The position numbers and the translations under genes are program-made. From assembly GCA_949745625.1 (NCBI GenBank), contig CATJZR010000025.1:1-13119 (forward strand): a stretch of DNA of 13,119 bases, in the 5' to 3' direction. The stretch's first letter is position 1, and each line of letters opens with the position of its first letter. The notes under the pieces were generated by a model, which did not search any database, had not been told where the DNA came from, and saw only the letters and a list, made by a program, of their open reading frames with translations. Source of the stretch: an uncultured Eubacteriales bacterium. GTDB lineage: Bacteria > Bacillota > Clostridia > Christensenellales > Borkfalkiaceae. Positions 12,861-13,119 of the stretch are shown piece after piece.

Positions 12861-13119
12861 AGAAATCGAAAATGAAGAGCAGCCGCAGGTAAACTTTTAC
12901 AGGTTAGACAAAACCAAACCGTATAAAACCGTAAGTGCGGCAGCCACGTCAAGGGCTTACATATTTTTAATAGTTTTTGCCGTGGCTTTTCTTGCGTCGG
13001 ACGCGGTGTTTACGGCGGTATATTTAGCATCCGGCGATACCGCTACCGACGTGACGGCGATTGTCGCCCCGATTTTTCTTGCCGGAATAGGCTTTTTCTT
13101 TTTAGGACTGGGCATATAC
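12853..13119 (+). CDS. Partial membrane protein of unknown function (3' end outside window)
   Basis: The frame opens at ATG 12853, overlapping the hemZ stop by 8 nt, and runs off the window after 89 codons. The N-terminus is acidic and hydrophilic (MSEEIENEEQPQVNFYRLDK), then basic (KTKPYKTV), so it is probably cytoplasmic. Two hydrophobic segments follow, at about residues 36-58 and 67-89, separated by the polar turn ASGDTATDV. AAAGGG at 12835-12840 is a possible but distant Shine-Dalgarno (12 nt). I recognise no family; hisS often follows hemZ in Clostridia, but this is not hisS. The overlap and codon use suggest a real gene in the same operon. Confidence 0.7.
   Translation, partial: MSEEIENEEQPQVNFYRLDKTKPYKTVSAAATSRAYIFLIVFAVAFLASDAVFTAVYLASGDTATDVTAIVAPIFLAGIGFFFLGLGIY

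Noticed and set aside
1..13119. Mobile elements, CRISPR arrays, tRNA or rRNA genes
   Set aside because: I saw no transposase or integrase motifs, no regularly spaced repeats and no tRNA-like cloverleaf; all intergenic gaps are short and explained by promoters and hairpins, apart from the 5' flank.

Overview
The window is one gene-dense, plus-strand-only stretch of bacterial chromosome, most likely from an uncultured anaerobic member of the class Clostridia (Bacillota). The best evidence is scfA/scfB, the SCIFF ranthipeptide precursor and its radical SAM maturase, which are a hallmark of Clostridia. They lie between yajC, a TIGR04086-type membrane protein gene and secDF. The neighbouring recJ, relA/spoT, MBL-hydrolase and hemZ order also fits. 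I see no phage, transposon, CRISPR or tRNA sequence. This is a conserved housekeeping neighbourhood with some divergent members.

Layout: 1-149 is a non-coding, hairpin-rich flank. Then come tgt (queuosine tRNA modification), yajC with its own promoter, a four-helix membrane protein of the TIGR04086 type, scfA with a near-consensus promoter, scfB, secD with a near-consensus promoter, secF (8-nt overlap with secD), recJ, relA/spoT (17-nt overlap with recJ), an MBL-fold hydrolase gene with an in-frame TAA at codon 16, hemZ (14-nt overlap) and the start of an unknown membrane protein gene (8-nt overlap). Genes from secD onward are spaced or overlapped as one or two operons.

The genes fall into themes. 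YajC and SecDF are accessory parts of the Sec translocon. ScfA/ScfB make a thioether-crosslinked peptide. RecJ and the (p)ppGpp enzyme form the familiar recJ/relA pair, but without the apt gene that often lies between them. HemZ is an oxygen-independent coproporphyrinogen dehydrogenase-type radical SAM protein.

The points most worth a second look are these. (1) The SecD/SecF pair appears to have lost the acidic and arginine residues that form the proton path in SecDF. (2) The SCIFF maturase has Gly399 where the SPASM motif expects a cysteine. (3) Terminator-like hairpins are packed against the next start codon; one supplies the Shine-Dalgarno sequence of the next gene, and another encloses the -35 box of the secD promoter. 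(4) The MBL-hydrolase gene carries a nonsense codon and a changed metal-ligand motif. (5) The SCIFF peptide has a short leader and a long charged tail. Residue counts and motif positions were read directly; family alignments are from memory and were not computed.
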